Assembly (NCBI GenBank): GCA_934643455.1 | Contig: CAKUBV010000010.1 | Location: forward strand, 1-22,316 | Reading direction: 5' to 3' | Source: Candidatus Proelusimicrobium excrementi | GTDB lineage: Bacteria; Elusimicrobiota; Elusimicrobia; Elusimicrobiales; Elusimicrobiaceae | Length of the DNA: 22,316 nt | Shown: positions 7,261 through 13,393 of the stretch, piece by piece | Position numbering within the stretch: the stretch's first letter is position 1 | How the letters are laid out: each line of letters starts with the position of its first letter | Translations under genes and position numbers: made by a program | Notes under the pieces: model-generated | The model's input: the letters and a program-made list of their open reading frames with translations, nothing else | Databases searched by the model: none | What the model was told of the DNA's origin: nothing

Positions 7261-8268
7261 TTACTTTGCACTGCTTTTTCTGGGTTTCCTTCTGTAAGAA
7301 GATTTCTTTTTGGCTTCGGGTTTATTTTCCTGAGCCGCGGCGGCCGAAACGGGAGTGTCTGCGGGTGCGCCTACGCTGTAATTGCCGCCTTTAGTCCACT
7401 GATAGACCAAACCGGGCACCAAAACCATGGTGGAATAAGTGCCGGAGATTAAACCGATTAAAATCGCGAAAGAGAAGTTGTTTAAAACTTCCCCGCCCAT
7501 AAAGTAAAGTATGGCGGTGGCCGCGATTACGGTAAGGGAGGTTATAACCGTTCTGGAAAGAGTTTCATTGACACTGACGTTTAAAAGCTCTTTAATACCC
7601 CATTTGGGATGCAGAGCGATATTTTCCCTGACTCTATCGAAAATTACGATAGTATCGTTGACGGAGAAACCGGCTATCGTCAGCAAAGCGGCAACGATTA
7701 CAAGATCAACCTCCAGCTGAAGCACGGAAAATACGCCGATAGTCAAAAACACGTCGTGGAACAGAGCCGCGACGGCCATCGCGCCCCAAATAATATTTTG
7801 GAAGCGGAAGCCGATGTAAATCACCATAGCCGCCATAGCCAAAACGAAAGCCATTAAGGCTTTTTTGGCCAAAAAGCTGCCGACCGTGGGGCCGACGAAG
7901 TCAGTCTGTTCGACGTTAAAGGCAAGGCCCGCGCCGTTTAAAGCGTTTTGGATATTGCTGGCGACTTCATTGACGCTTTCCTGGCTGCCTTTCACTTTAA
8001 TGGCGAAAGAATTGCGCCCGATAAAAGTTTGAATGTCGGCCGCGATATTCGCTTTGCCCAAGGCGGAGCGGATATCTTTAATGTCGACGTTGTTTTCAAA
8101 CTGAACTTTCATTACGGTGCCACCGGTAAAGTCGATACCGTAGTTCATTCCTTTAAAAACGACGGAAAGAAGAGAGGCTAACATCAGAACGCCGGAAATT
8201 ATAAAAAATATTTTTCTGATTCCGATGAAGTCGATATTGGTTTTGGGAAGCATCTTAAAATAACTCAT
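7261..8268 (-). CDS. secF: Protein translocase subunit SecF
   Basis: Inner-membrane subunit that, with SecD and YajC, uses the proton gradient to help SecYEG complete protein export. At 335 residues it has standard length. It shows one N-terminal membrane segment, then the signature YGIDFTGGTVMKVQF, a small periplasmic P4-like domain, and five C-terminal membrane segments. The RND-type motif GFSVNDTIVIFDRVREN carries the conserved Asp/Arg pair. The tail is rich in Ala, Pro and Lys/Arg (KKKSSYRRKPRK), which is not unusual for a cytoplasmic end. GGAG lies 8 nt before the ATG, and the start overlaps the secD stop by 4 nt (ATGA). Confidence 0.97.
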   Translation of the reverse strand: MSYFKMLPKTNIDFIGIRKIFFIISGVLMLASLLSVVFKGMNYGIDFTGGTVMKVQFENNVDIKDIRSALGKANIAADIQTFIGRNSFAIKVKGSQESVNEVASNIQNALNGAGLAFNVEQTDFVGPTVGSFLAKKALMAFVLAMAAMVIYIGFRFQNIIWGAMAVAALFHDVFLTIGVFSVLQLEVDLVIVAALLTIAGFSVNDTIVIFDRVRENIALHPKWGIKELLNVSVNETLSRTVITSLTVIAATAILYFMGGEVLNNFSFAILIGLISGTYSTMVLVPGLVYQWTKGGNYSVGAPADTPVSAAAAQENKPEAKKKSSYRRKPRKSSAK

Positions 8269-9671
8269 AGACTAATCTCCTTCGGGTTAGCCGTAAGCAA
8301 AAGCTCATAAATGGCCCTTGTTACGAATACAGAGGTAAACACGCCCACGAATAAACCCAAGGTAAGCGTTAAAGCGAACCCCTTAACCGGGCCCGTGCCG
8401 AATTGGAACAACAGCAGCGAAGCTATCCAGGTGGTAAGGTTGGAGTCAAAAATCGCGCTCCACGCTTTGTCGTAGCCTTCTTTAATGATTATAGGCAAAG
8501 GCTGGCCTTTGTCTTTCTCTTCCCTCATACGTTCCAAAATAAGAACGTTGGCGTCCACGGCCATCGCCAAGGATAAAATGATACCCGCGATGCCGGGCAG
8601 CGTCAAAGTGGCGGAGAAATAAGCCATTAAAGCCAACAGAAAAACCAAGTTTAGCAGCAAAGCTATGCTGGATATTACGCCGGAGAACCTGTAATAAATG
8701 CTCATGAACAGAACGATAAATATAAAACCGACGAGTGAGGCTTTTACGCCGCTTTTTATGGAGTCTTCGCCGAGGCCCGGGCCGATAATACGTTTTTCGA
8801 TAATGTTTACCGGGGCCGGCAAAGCGCCCGCCCTAAGCACGATGGCCAACTGCCTGGCTTCTTCCATGGTAAACTGGCCGGTAATTTGGCCGTCCCTGGT
8901 AATTCTGGCGTTGATTGTCGGCGCGGATTGAACGGTGTTGTCCAAAACTATGGCCAAATTCTTTTTCAAGTTTGCGCCCGTAAGATTACCGAATTTTTTT
9001 GCGCCTTCGCCGTTAAACTGGAAGCTAACGGCCGGATAGCCATATTCGCCGGTGCTTACGCGGGCGTCTTCAAGGTCCGCGCCGGTTACGGCGGCAGTAT
9101 CGGTCAAAGCAACCAAAAAGCCTTGTTTATCCTTCATTACGGTTATGCCTTCCGGAACAAGCTTTGAGGCTTCTTCCGTCAAAGTACCGTCCGCGTTGAA
9201 AGGATTATCCAATTCGTTAAGTTTATTGACGGCTTCCTGCGCGGACGCGTCATCTTTAACTATCCTAAATTCAAGCATTGCCGTTTTGCCGATTAAGGCT
9301 TCGGCCTGTTCGGGGTTGGCTATGCCGGGCAGCTGAACGGAAATCCATTTTTCGCCCTGGCGGGTTATCGGTATTTCGCCCACGCCGTATTGGTCAATCC
9401 TGTTGCGGACGATTTCAATGGCGCGCTGCATGGAGTCGTTCAAACTTTCCTTGCCGCTGAGCTTGCTTACGTCCAGCTCAAGCAAGAGCGAAGAGCCCCC
9501 CCTCAAGTCGAGGCCAAGATTAAGAATCCTTTTTGGCCTGTCGCCTGAAGCTTCAAGCTTTTCCCTTTCCTGAGGGGTCTTTGAATACCACTCATAGCTG
9601 GGCCAAAGCAAAGCCACGGCGCCGAATAATGCTGCTAATATTATTGTCCATTTAATGGCAAGCTTGTTCAT
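8265..9671 (-). CDS. secD: Protein translocase subunit SecD
   Basis: A 468-residue partner of SecF in the Sec accessory complex. One N-terminal membrane segment is followed by the D1 signature LNLGLDLRGGSSLLLELD and the periplasmic P1 domain with the region SAPTINARITRDGQITGQF. Five C-terminal membrane segments follow, with the conserved LPGIAGIILSLAMAVDANVLILERMREE motif region (read in parts), which carries the proton-path Asp. It is shorter than the E. coli protein but within the range of compact SecD proteins. GGAG inside the end of yajC is 9 nt from its ATG. It overlaps yajC and secF by 4 nt each, as expected for a translationally coupled yajC-secD-secF set. Confidence 0.97.
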   Translation of the reverse strand: MNKLAIKWTIILAALFGAVALLWPSYEWYSKTPQEREKLEASGDRPKRILNLGLDLRGGSSLLLELDVSKLSGKESLNDSMQRAIEIVRNRIDQYGVGEIPITRQGEKWISVQLPGIANPEQAEALIGKTAMLEFRIVKDDASAQEAVNKLNELDNPFNADGTLTEEASKLVPEGITVMKDKQGFLVALTDTAAVTGADLEDARVSTGEYGYPAVSFQFNGEGAKKFGNLTGANLKKNLAIVLDNTVQSAPTINARITRDGQITGQFTMEEARQLAIVLRAGALPAPVNIIEKRIIGPGLGEDSIKSGVKASLVGFIFIVLFMSIYYRFSGVISSIALLLNLVFLLALMAYFSATLTLPGIAGIILSLAMAVDANVLILERMREEKDKGQPLPIIIKEGYDKAWSAIFDSNLTTWIASLLLFQFGTGPVKGFALTLTLGLFVGVFTSVFVTRAIYELLLTANPKEISL

Positions 9672-10009
9672 TTAGATTTAGCTCCGTTGTCAAGAGGTTG
9701 GTTTTTATAAATAGAAACTATACCGCTTGGTAATACGGAAAATTTGGTATTTTCCGCAACTTTTACTTCTATAATCTGGTCGTTAAAGCCGGATACCGTC
9801 CCGACGATACCGCCCATTAAAATCACTTTGTCGCCCTTTTCAAGAGCATTGATAGCTTTTTTTTGTTCTTCTTCACGTTTTTTCTGGCTTCTGCTGGTCA
9901 AAAACATAAAAACGACAAAAAACACTATTATTATTAAGAACATACCGTTAAAGCCAAAGCCCTGCCCTGCTGCTGCGGTAGTGGCTGCGGCTGCTGATGT
10001 TGGTTCCAT
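9668..10009 (-). CDS. yajC: Preprotein translocase subunit YajC
   Basis: A small single-span inner-membrane protein of 113 residues that associates with SecDF. The N-terminus is Ala/Thr-rich, followed by a membrane helix (about residues 21-40). The typical cytoplasmic sequence RSQKKREEEQKKAINALEKG then leads to GDKVILMGGIVGTVSGF and a beta-rich end. It is the first gene of the 11-gene minus-strand run. A strong GGAGG lies 4 nt before the ATG (10014-10018), and a TATAAT box stands 46 nt upstream. Confidence 0.95.
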   Translation of the reverse strand: MEPTSAAAATTAAAGQGFGFNGMFLIIIVFFVVFMFLTSRSQKKREEEQKKAINALEKGDKVILMGGIVGTVSGFNDQIIEVKVAENTKFSVLPSGIVSIYKNQPLDNGAKSK

Positions 10010-10054
10010 TGCGCCTCCGTGATAATATTATTATATATATACTGATTTTAGCAT

Positions 10055-10060
10055 ATTATA
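10055..10060 (-). promoter_or_regulatory. Possible -10 box for the yajC operon
   Basis: TATAAT on the minus strand gives a predicted transcription start near 10048 and a leader of about 39 nt before the yajC ATG. I find no good -35 hexamer at 16-18 nt. A second TATAAT at 10030-10035 would leave almost no leader. This is the only upstream gap in the operon, so a promoter is expected here, but its exact position is uncertain. Confidence 0.4.
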
Positions 10061-10163
10061 AAGATTTGTGTCCTCTAAAATGCTACGCAAATCATATACG
10101 GCGGCCTATCGGAGCTGAAAAGAAAAACAACTTTTTAAGAACCGCCGAATTTTTGACTTCTTT

Positions 10164-10201
10164 TTTTAGAAAACCCCGCTTTAACCTAAGCCAAAGCGGG
10201 G
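10164..10201 (-). terminator. Rho-independent terminator after the pilin-like remnant
   Basis: The stem CCCCGCTTT / AAAGCGGGG (10174-10182 with 10193-10201) is followed on the minus strand by TTTTCT and further T-containing sequence. It is the distal half of a conserved two-hairpin 3' element that also occurs at 22218-22282. Confidence 0.8.
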
Positions 10202-10239
10202 CGGTTAGTTGAGATACCGTTTTTAATACGGCAAAATTA
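10174..10239 (-). repeat. Two-hairpin 3' element, copy 1
   Basis: Read on the minus strand, this element has stop TAA (10237-10239), TTT, a small hairpin CCGT/ACGG (10217-10220 with 10228-10231), a conserved linker and the terminator hairpin. The 17 bases at 10198-10214 (GGGGCGGTTAGTTGAGA on the plus strand) are identical to 22241-22257. Both hairpins differ in sequence from copy 2 yet remain paired. Confidence 0.7.
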
Positions 10240-10647
10240 CTCGCAAGTTACGATACTGACGGTATGTTTCTACATACTGTATTCTTTTGGATTTATATAG
10301 TCGCATGAGCCTGAAGAAACACCTGGCGTAAAATCATCGCGCCTTTCATAAAACTTACAAGTATAATGCTTATAGTAATAACGTTCCGTATTTAAATATT
10401 TGGCTATACATTGAAACCCGCTTCCCCACTCTGCGCAGATTTTGGCGTAGTCGGAAGATTCACAGTCGCGGACGTCGCGTCCGTCCTCATTGAAAGTGCA
10501 GTCTTTCCCCCACTCGCTCCATTGATAGTTAGCGCAGCAAGTCCTTGTCTGAGTGGTATAACTGCACCCGCTTGCTGTATATTTATACTGCGTTGCTCCG
10601 CTTTTTGAACAGCTCTCGGCCCGGCCTAAACTTACGCAGGCGAAAAG
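10237..10647 (-). pseudogene. Truncated Cys/Trp-rich pilin-like gene (C-terminal remnant)
   Basis: The minus strand is open from 10647 to TAG at 10270-10272 and, beyond that TAG, in the same frame to TAA at 10237-10239. The encoded stretch begins LFACVSLGRAESCSKSG, continues with WSEWGKDC, FNEDGRD and AEWGSGFQC, and holds 11 cysteines before the TAG plus one after it (HTVSIVTCE then TAA). It has no start codon: the frame is closed upstream by TAG at 10648-10650, directly next to a long inverted repeat (10658-10790). Cys/Trp-rich ends of this kind resemble the C-termini of pilin-like proteins of Elusimicrobia; that likeness is from memory. The conserved 3' element sits right after the TAA rather than the TAG, suggesting TAA was the original stop and TAG a nonsense change. 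Confidence 0.6.
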
Positions 10648-10657
10648 CTAGGCTCAT

Positions 10658-10790
10658 GGCAAGTAAAATTTGATTTTTGTTTTTTGCGGGCAACTCACAA
10701 AAAATAGCAACTGCTATATTGTTACGCTTATATTTTTTTGTTCGGACAAAGCCCGCAAAATAAAACAAAAATCTCCAAATTTTAACTGCC
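10658..10790. repeat. Long imperfect inverted repeat (hairpin B0)
   Basis: The left arm 10658-10691 (includes AAAATTTGATTTTTGTTTT and ends TTGCGGGC) pairs with the right arm 10751-10790 (begins GCCCGCAAAA and includes AACAAAAATC and CAAATTTTAACTGCC), with only small bulges. The loop of about 59 nt contains a perfect inner hairpin ATAGCA-AC-TGCTAT. It resembles the other array hairpins in having AT-rich long arms. GCTAGGC stands at its outer edge (10647-10653). It abuts the truncated end of the pilin-like remnant. Confidence 0.7.
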
Positions 10791-10823
10791 TTGCAAATCG
10801 CCGAAACGACAAAAACACGGCAA

Positions 10824-10866
10824 TGTAGGTCAGGCTTTGCCTGACGTTAAAAAGGAGTTTTCTACA
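10824..10866. repeat. GTCAGGC hairpin repeat (module M2, copy B)
   Basis: TGTAG and CTACA bound the segment. Inside is a perfect 7-bp stem GTCAGGC-TTT-GCCTGAC at 10829-10845. A related longer copy is at 19277-19333. It is non-coding, and the same short palindrome plus a TTTTCT stretch is shared by both copies. Confidence 0.75.
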
Positions 10867-10875
10867 TTAAACAGT

Positions 10876-10920
10876 AAAAAAGTTATGGAAACATTTTGCG
10901 ACCGAATATGTGTAGAAATA
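10876..10920 (+). repeat. Intergenic repeat module M3 (copy B)
   Basis: Second copy of the 126-170 module, with about five differences in 44 compared bases. It follows the GTCAGGC hairpin and precedes array B, so the order of modules is partly kept between intergenic regions. Confidence 0.75.
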
Positions 10921-11020
10921 GAAATGTAAAAAAGAAGAAAATATTTTTAAGTAAGCTGTTTTGGGGGCAGCAATTTATTATCTAACAGAGTTTAACTTCG
11001 CGAAAGCAAACAGCGTGGGA

Positions 11021-11268
11021 GAATTTAACCTGCGTGATTTTTCAGATTTGAGGGAAATTTAAGTTTTGTTCTGATTGAGGTATACTTGCCGCTATGCGAA
11101 CAAAGTGAGCGAGGTATCCGAATGAAGAAAAAACTTAAATTTACCCAAATATGGAAAATTGCTAGCAATGAGGACATAACATAGACCGAGTAAAAACAGC
11201 CAAATACGCCTGGAGAACGAAATATCACGCAAGAAAAAAATACGGGAGCGTAACTTAGACCGAGAAAA
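11021..11268 (+). repeat. Array B, hairpin-unit B1
   Basis: The unit has the left box AACCTGCGTG (11028-11037), CAGATTTGAG, a left arm 11052-11067 and a right arm 11130-11146. The arms pair through AAATTTAAGTTTT plus GGG/CCC with one bulge. The apex 11081-11119 is nearly identical to those of A1 and C3. GCTAGC (11161-11166) and the box ACATAGACCGAGTAAAA (11179-11195) follow, then a further box at 11253-11268. An open frame crosses the repeat on the minus strand, but its translation matches another repeat copy, so it is not a gene. The rest of 10010-11322 holds only the pilin remnant, repeats and terminators. Confidence 0.8.
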
Positions 11269-11269
11269 T

Positions 11270-11306
11270 ACAAAAAAACAAGGGCGGAGATGCAAATCCC
11301 CGCCCT
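11270..11306 (-). terminator. Rho-independent terminator of asnS
   Basis: On the minus strand, a 7-bp GC-rich stem AGGGCGG/CCGCCCT (11281-11287 with 11300-11306) is followed by TGTTTTTTTG. It lies 16 nt after the asnS stop and separates asnS from array B. Confidence 0.88.
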
Positions 11307-11322
11307 CTCAGAAAACCACCGC

Positions 11323-12618
11323 TTACGGTTTTATCCTGTCCATAAGCCTCGGGAAAGGTATCGTTTCCCTTACGTGCGGCAATCCGCATATCCACGCCAC
11401 GGCCCTTTCTATACCCATGCCGAATCCGCTGTGCGGCACGCTTCCGTATTTGCGCAGGTCAAGGTACCAGTCAAACGCACTTTCGTCAAGGCCTTGCTCG
11501 TGTATGCGTTTGATAAGGGTATCATAATCCTCTTCCCTTTGGCTTCCGCCGATAATTTCCCCGTAGCCTTCCGGCCCGATTACGTCTACGGCCAAAGCGA
11601 GTTTTTCATCTTTAGGGTCGCGCTTCATATAAAAAGCTTTTATGGCCGCGGGATAGCGGTGTATCATTACCGGGCGGTCGAAAGTCTTGGATATAATAGT
11701 TTCTTCGTCGCCGCCGATATCGCCGCCCCATTCCGTCGGGTTGCCGTTTTTATTTAAAATTTCAATAGCTTCCGTATAAGAAATGCGCGGGAAAGGTTTT
11801 TTGATATTTTCAAGCTTGCTGATGTCGCGGCCTAAAACTTCAAGTTCGGCGCGGCGGTTTTTTAAAACCTTTTCAACTATATAGCAGATGAAATCTTCCG
11901 CCAAATCCATATTGTCGTCCAAATCGTTGAAGGCGACTTCCGGCTCCACCATCCAAAATTCCGTAAGGTGGCGGCGCGTTTTGGATTTTTCCGCTCTGAA
12001 AGTAGGGCCGAAGCAGTAAATCTTGCCCAACGCCATGGCGGAAGCTTCCCCGTAAAGCTGACCGCTTTGGGAAAGCAAAGCCTTTTGCCCGAAGTAATCG
12101 GTTTCAAAAAGGGTGCTTGTGCCCTCGCAGGCCGCAGGGGTTAAAATAGGCGAATCCACCAAAGTAAAACCGTTGTTTTTAAAATATTCGCGTATTGCAA
12201 AAATGATTTCGTCCCTGATTTTAAGTATCGCCACCTGCCTGCTGGAGCGAAGCCATAAATGGCGGTTATCCATTAAAAAAGCAGTGCCGTGCTCCTTGGG
12301 AGAAATGGGATAATCCTTAGCCATTTGCAAAACTTTTATATCTTTAACGCCCAATTCAAAACCCAGCGGGGAGCGTTTGTCTTCCCTTACCGTGCCGGTA
12401 ACTTCTATTGAAGATTCCTGGGTTATTTTATCGGCGAGTTCAAAAACTTCCGCGGTAACGTCGCCTTTAAAAACGACGCATTGTATAATGCCGCTGCCGT
12501 CGCGCAGCTGTAAAAAGTGCAATTTTCCGCTTGAACGTTTATTGTAAAGCCAGCCTTTTAAAGTGATTTCTCGGCCGACGTATCCGCCGACGTCCTTAAC
12601 GCGAATTTTATCTAACAT
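11323..12618 (-). CDS. asnS: Asparaginyl-tRNA synthetase
   Basis: Class IIb aminoacyl-tRNA synthetase of about 431 residues that charges tRNA-Asn with asparagine in the cytoplasm. The N-terminal OB-fold for anticodon binding includes TLKGWLYNKRSSGKLHFLQL. Motif 2 is FRAEKSKTRRHLTEFWMVE, and motif 3 GFGMGIERAVAWICGLPHVR is followed by the Asn-type ending ETIPFPR. This ending and the lack of an AspRS insertion favour AsnRS over AspRS. An ATG exists at 12666, but the internal ATG at 12618 begins the recognisable protein (MLDKIRVKD) and has GAGG 9 nt upstream, so I use 12618. A good terminator follows. The gene lies downstream of tRNA-Ala, separated from it by a hairpin. Confidence 0.95.
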   Translation of the reverse strand: MLDKIRVKDVGGYVGREITLKGWLYNKRSSGKLHFLQLRDGSGIIQCVVFKGDVTAEVFELADKITQESSIEVTGTVREDKRSPLGFELGVKDIKVLQMAKDYPISPKEHGTAFLMDNRHLWLRSSRQVAILKIRDEIIFAIREYFKNNGFTLVDSPILTPAACEGTSTLFETDYFGQKALLSQSGQLYGEASAMALGKIYCFGPTFRAEKSKTRRHLTEFWMVEPEVAFNDLDDNMDLAEDFICYIVEKVLKNRRAELEVLGRDISKLENIKKPFPRISYTEAIEILNKNGNPTEWGGDIGGDEETIISKTFDRPVMIHRYPAAIKAFYMKRDPKDEKLALAVDVIGPEGYGEIIGGSQREEDYDTLIKRIHEQGLDESAFDWYLDLRKYGSVPHSGFGMGIERAVAWICGLPHVRETIPFPRLMDRIKP

Positions 12619-12661
12619 AAGTTTTACCTCTTGAATATACTTTGTATATATCTTAAATTTT

Positions 12662-12695
12662 AGCAAAATAAATAAGGCCGGGCTATATGCCGGCC
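12662..12695 (-). terminator. Terminator after tRNA-Ala
   Basis: GGCCGG/CCGGCC (12676-12681 with 12690-12695), with an 8-nt loop, is followed on the minus strand by TTATTTATTTT. It lies 8 nt beyond the CCA end of the tRNA and before asnS. Confidence 0.7.
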
Positions 12696-12703
12696 GTTAA
12701 ATC

Positions 12704-12779
12704 TGGTGGACGTGATGGGAGTCGAACCCACGACCTCCTCGTTGCGAACGAGGCGCTCTCCCAACTGAGCTACACGCCC
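12704..12779 (-). tRNA. tRNA-Ala, anticodon CGC
   Basis: A 76-nt cloverleaf read on the minus strand. The acceptor stem GGGCGTG/CACGTCC contains the G3-U70 wobble pair that marks alanine tRNAs. The anticodon stem CCTCG/CGAGG encloses the loop TTCGCAA with anticodon CGC, reading GCG codons. The T-arm contains GGTTCGACTCC, and the 3' CCA is encoded in the DNA. Confidence 0.96.
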
Positions 12780-12793
12780 TTGAACTTTTAATT

Positions 12794-12802
12794 ATTATAA
12801 CA
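12794..12802 (-). promoter_or_regulatory. Extended -10 promoter of tRNA-Ala
   Basis: On the minus strand the sequence is TGTTATAAT, an extended -10 element ending 15 nt upstream of the tRNA 5' end. The predicted start lies near 12787, giving a leader of about 8 nt. The -35 region is weak (TTTAAT-like). Confidence 0.6.
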
Positions 12803-12843
12803 TTTTTCAAAGAAATATTAAAAGTTTTTTGATAAAAATAAAT

Positions 12844-12852
12844 TGCTATAAT
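12844..12852 (+). promoter_or_regulatory. Extended -10 promoter of the sigma factor operon
   Basis: TGCTATAAT gives a perfect TATAAT with an extended TGN; a start near 12859 would leave a leader of about 43 nt. No convincing -35 is present, which fits an extended -10 promoter. The sequence TGATAC with CGTATAC further on could be a second, self-recognised ECF promoter, but this cannot be judged from one copy. Confidence 0.55.
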
Positions 12853-12901
12853 TTTTTTGTGATACTTTTCCCCCTAAAACGTATACAGGGTGGAGGCCGA
12901 C

Positions 12902-13393
12902 ATGAACTTTGAAGAAGTCTATAATTCCTACTTCGGACGGATATATTCCTATATAAGGGCCAGGGTTTTAAACGAAACCGCGGCCGATGATATATGCTCC
13001 GACGTTTGGGAAACGGTGTTTAAAAAACAAAACGCTTACGATGAAGCAAAAGGCAATATCGAACAATGGCTGTTTAGCATAGCAAGAAACAAAGTAAACG
13101 GTTATTTCCGCCTTTATTATATAAGGAATATATTTTCCTTAACCGATAAAGAAGATGTTTTGCCTTCCGGCGAAAGCGTAAACGAAGAACTTGATAAACA
13201 GGAAGACGTAAAACAGCTAAACGCGGCGTTAAGCGCGCTTAACGCTAAAGAGCGGGATTTGATTTCGCTTAAGTTTTTCTCTTCCATGACGAACAGGGAA
13301 ATATCCGCGGTATCTTCCCTCAGCGAAAGCAATGTCGGCACCATATTAAACAGAGCAATGCAAAAAGTAAGAACGATATTGGAGCATTTATGA
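12902..13393 (+). CDS. ECF-type RNA polymerase sigma factor
   Basis: A 163-residue sigma-70 family factor of the extracytoplasmic-function group, directing RNA polymerase to a stress or envelope regulon. Region 2 covers about residues 1-70 (FGRIYSYIRARV, then ADDICSDVWETVF and WLFSIARNKVNGYFR). Region 4 covers about 105-160, with a helix-turn-helix in LNAKERDLISLKFFSSMTN and REISAVSSLSESNVGTILNR. The frame begins with GTG at 12890, but GGAGG (12892-12896) is 5 nt before the ATG at 12902, so that ATG is the start. Its stop overlaps the ATG of the VWA gene by 4 nt (ATGA), which couples the two products and suggests the VWA protein controls this sigma factor. Confidence 0.93.
   Translation: MNFEEVYNSYFGRIYSYIRARVLNETAADDICSDVWETVFKKQNAYDEAKGNIEQWLFSIARNKVNGYFRLYYIRNIFSLTDKEDVLPSGESVNEELDKQEDVKQLNAALSALNAKERDLISLKFFSSMTNREISAVSSLSESNVGTILNRAMQKVRTILEHL

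Noticed and set aside
10583..10768. Open frame of 61 codons on the minus strand
   Set aside because: Spans the inverted repeat B0 and runs out of frame into the pilin-like remnant. Composition is that of AT-rich repeat DNA.
11021..11268. Hairpin units as retron or diversity-generating retroelement RNA
   Set aside because: No reverse transcriptase gene occurs in the window, and no target-gene variable repeat was seen.
11025..11273. Open frame of 82 codons on the minus strand (RIPRSLCSHSGKY)
   Set aside because: The same peptide pattern appears in the frame at 19577-19813 because both cross the conserved hairpin apex. It is a translation of a repeat, with no Shine-Dalgarno and arms that vary by pairing rather than by codon.
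12619..12666. Longer asnS start at 12666
   Set aside because: The 16 extra residues are unlike AsnRS, and the internal ATG at 12618 has the good ribosome binding site.
12860..12887. Self-recognised ECF promoter (TGATAC with CGTATAC) before the sigma gene
   Set aside because: The spacing is plausible, but with a single copy and no second target promoter in the window it cannot be told from chance; the TGCTATAAT element explains transcription.
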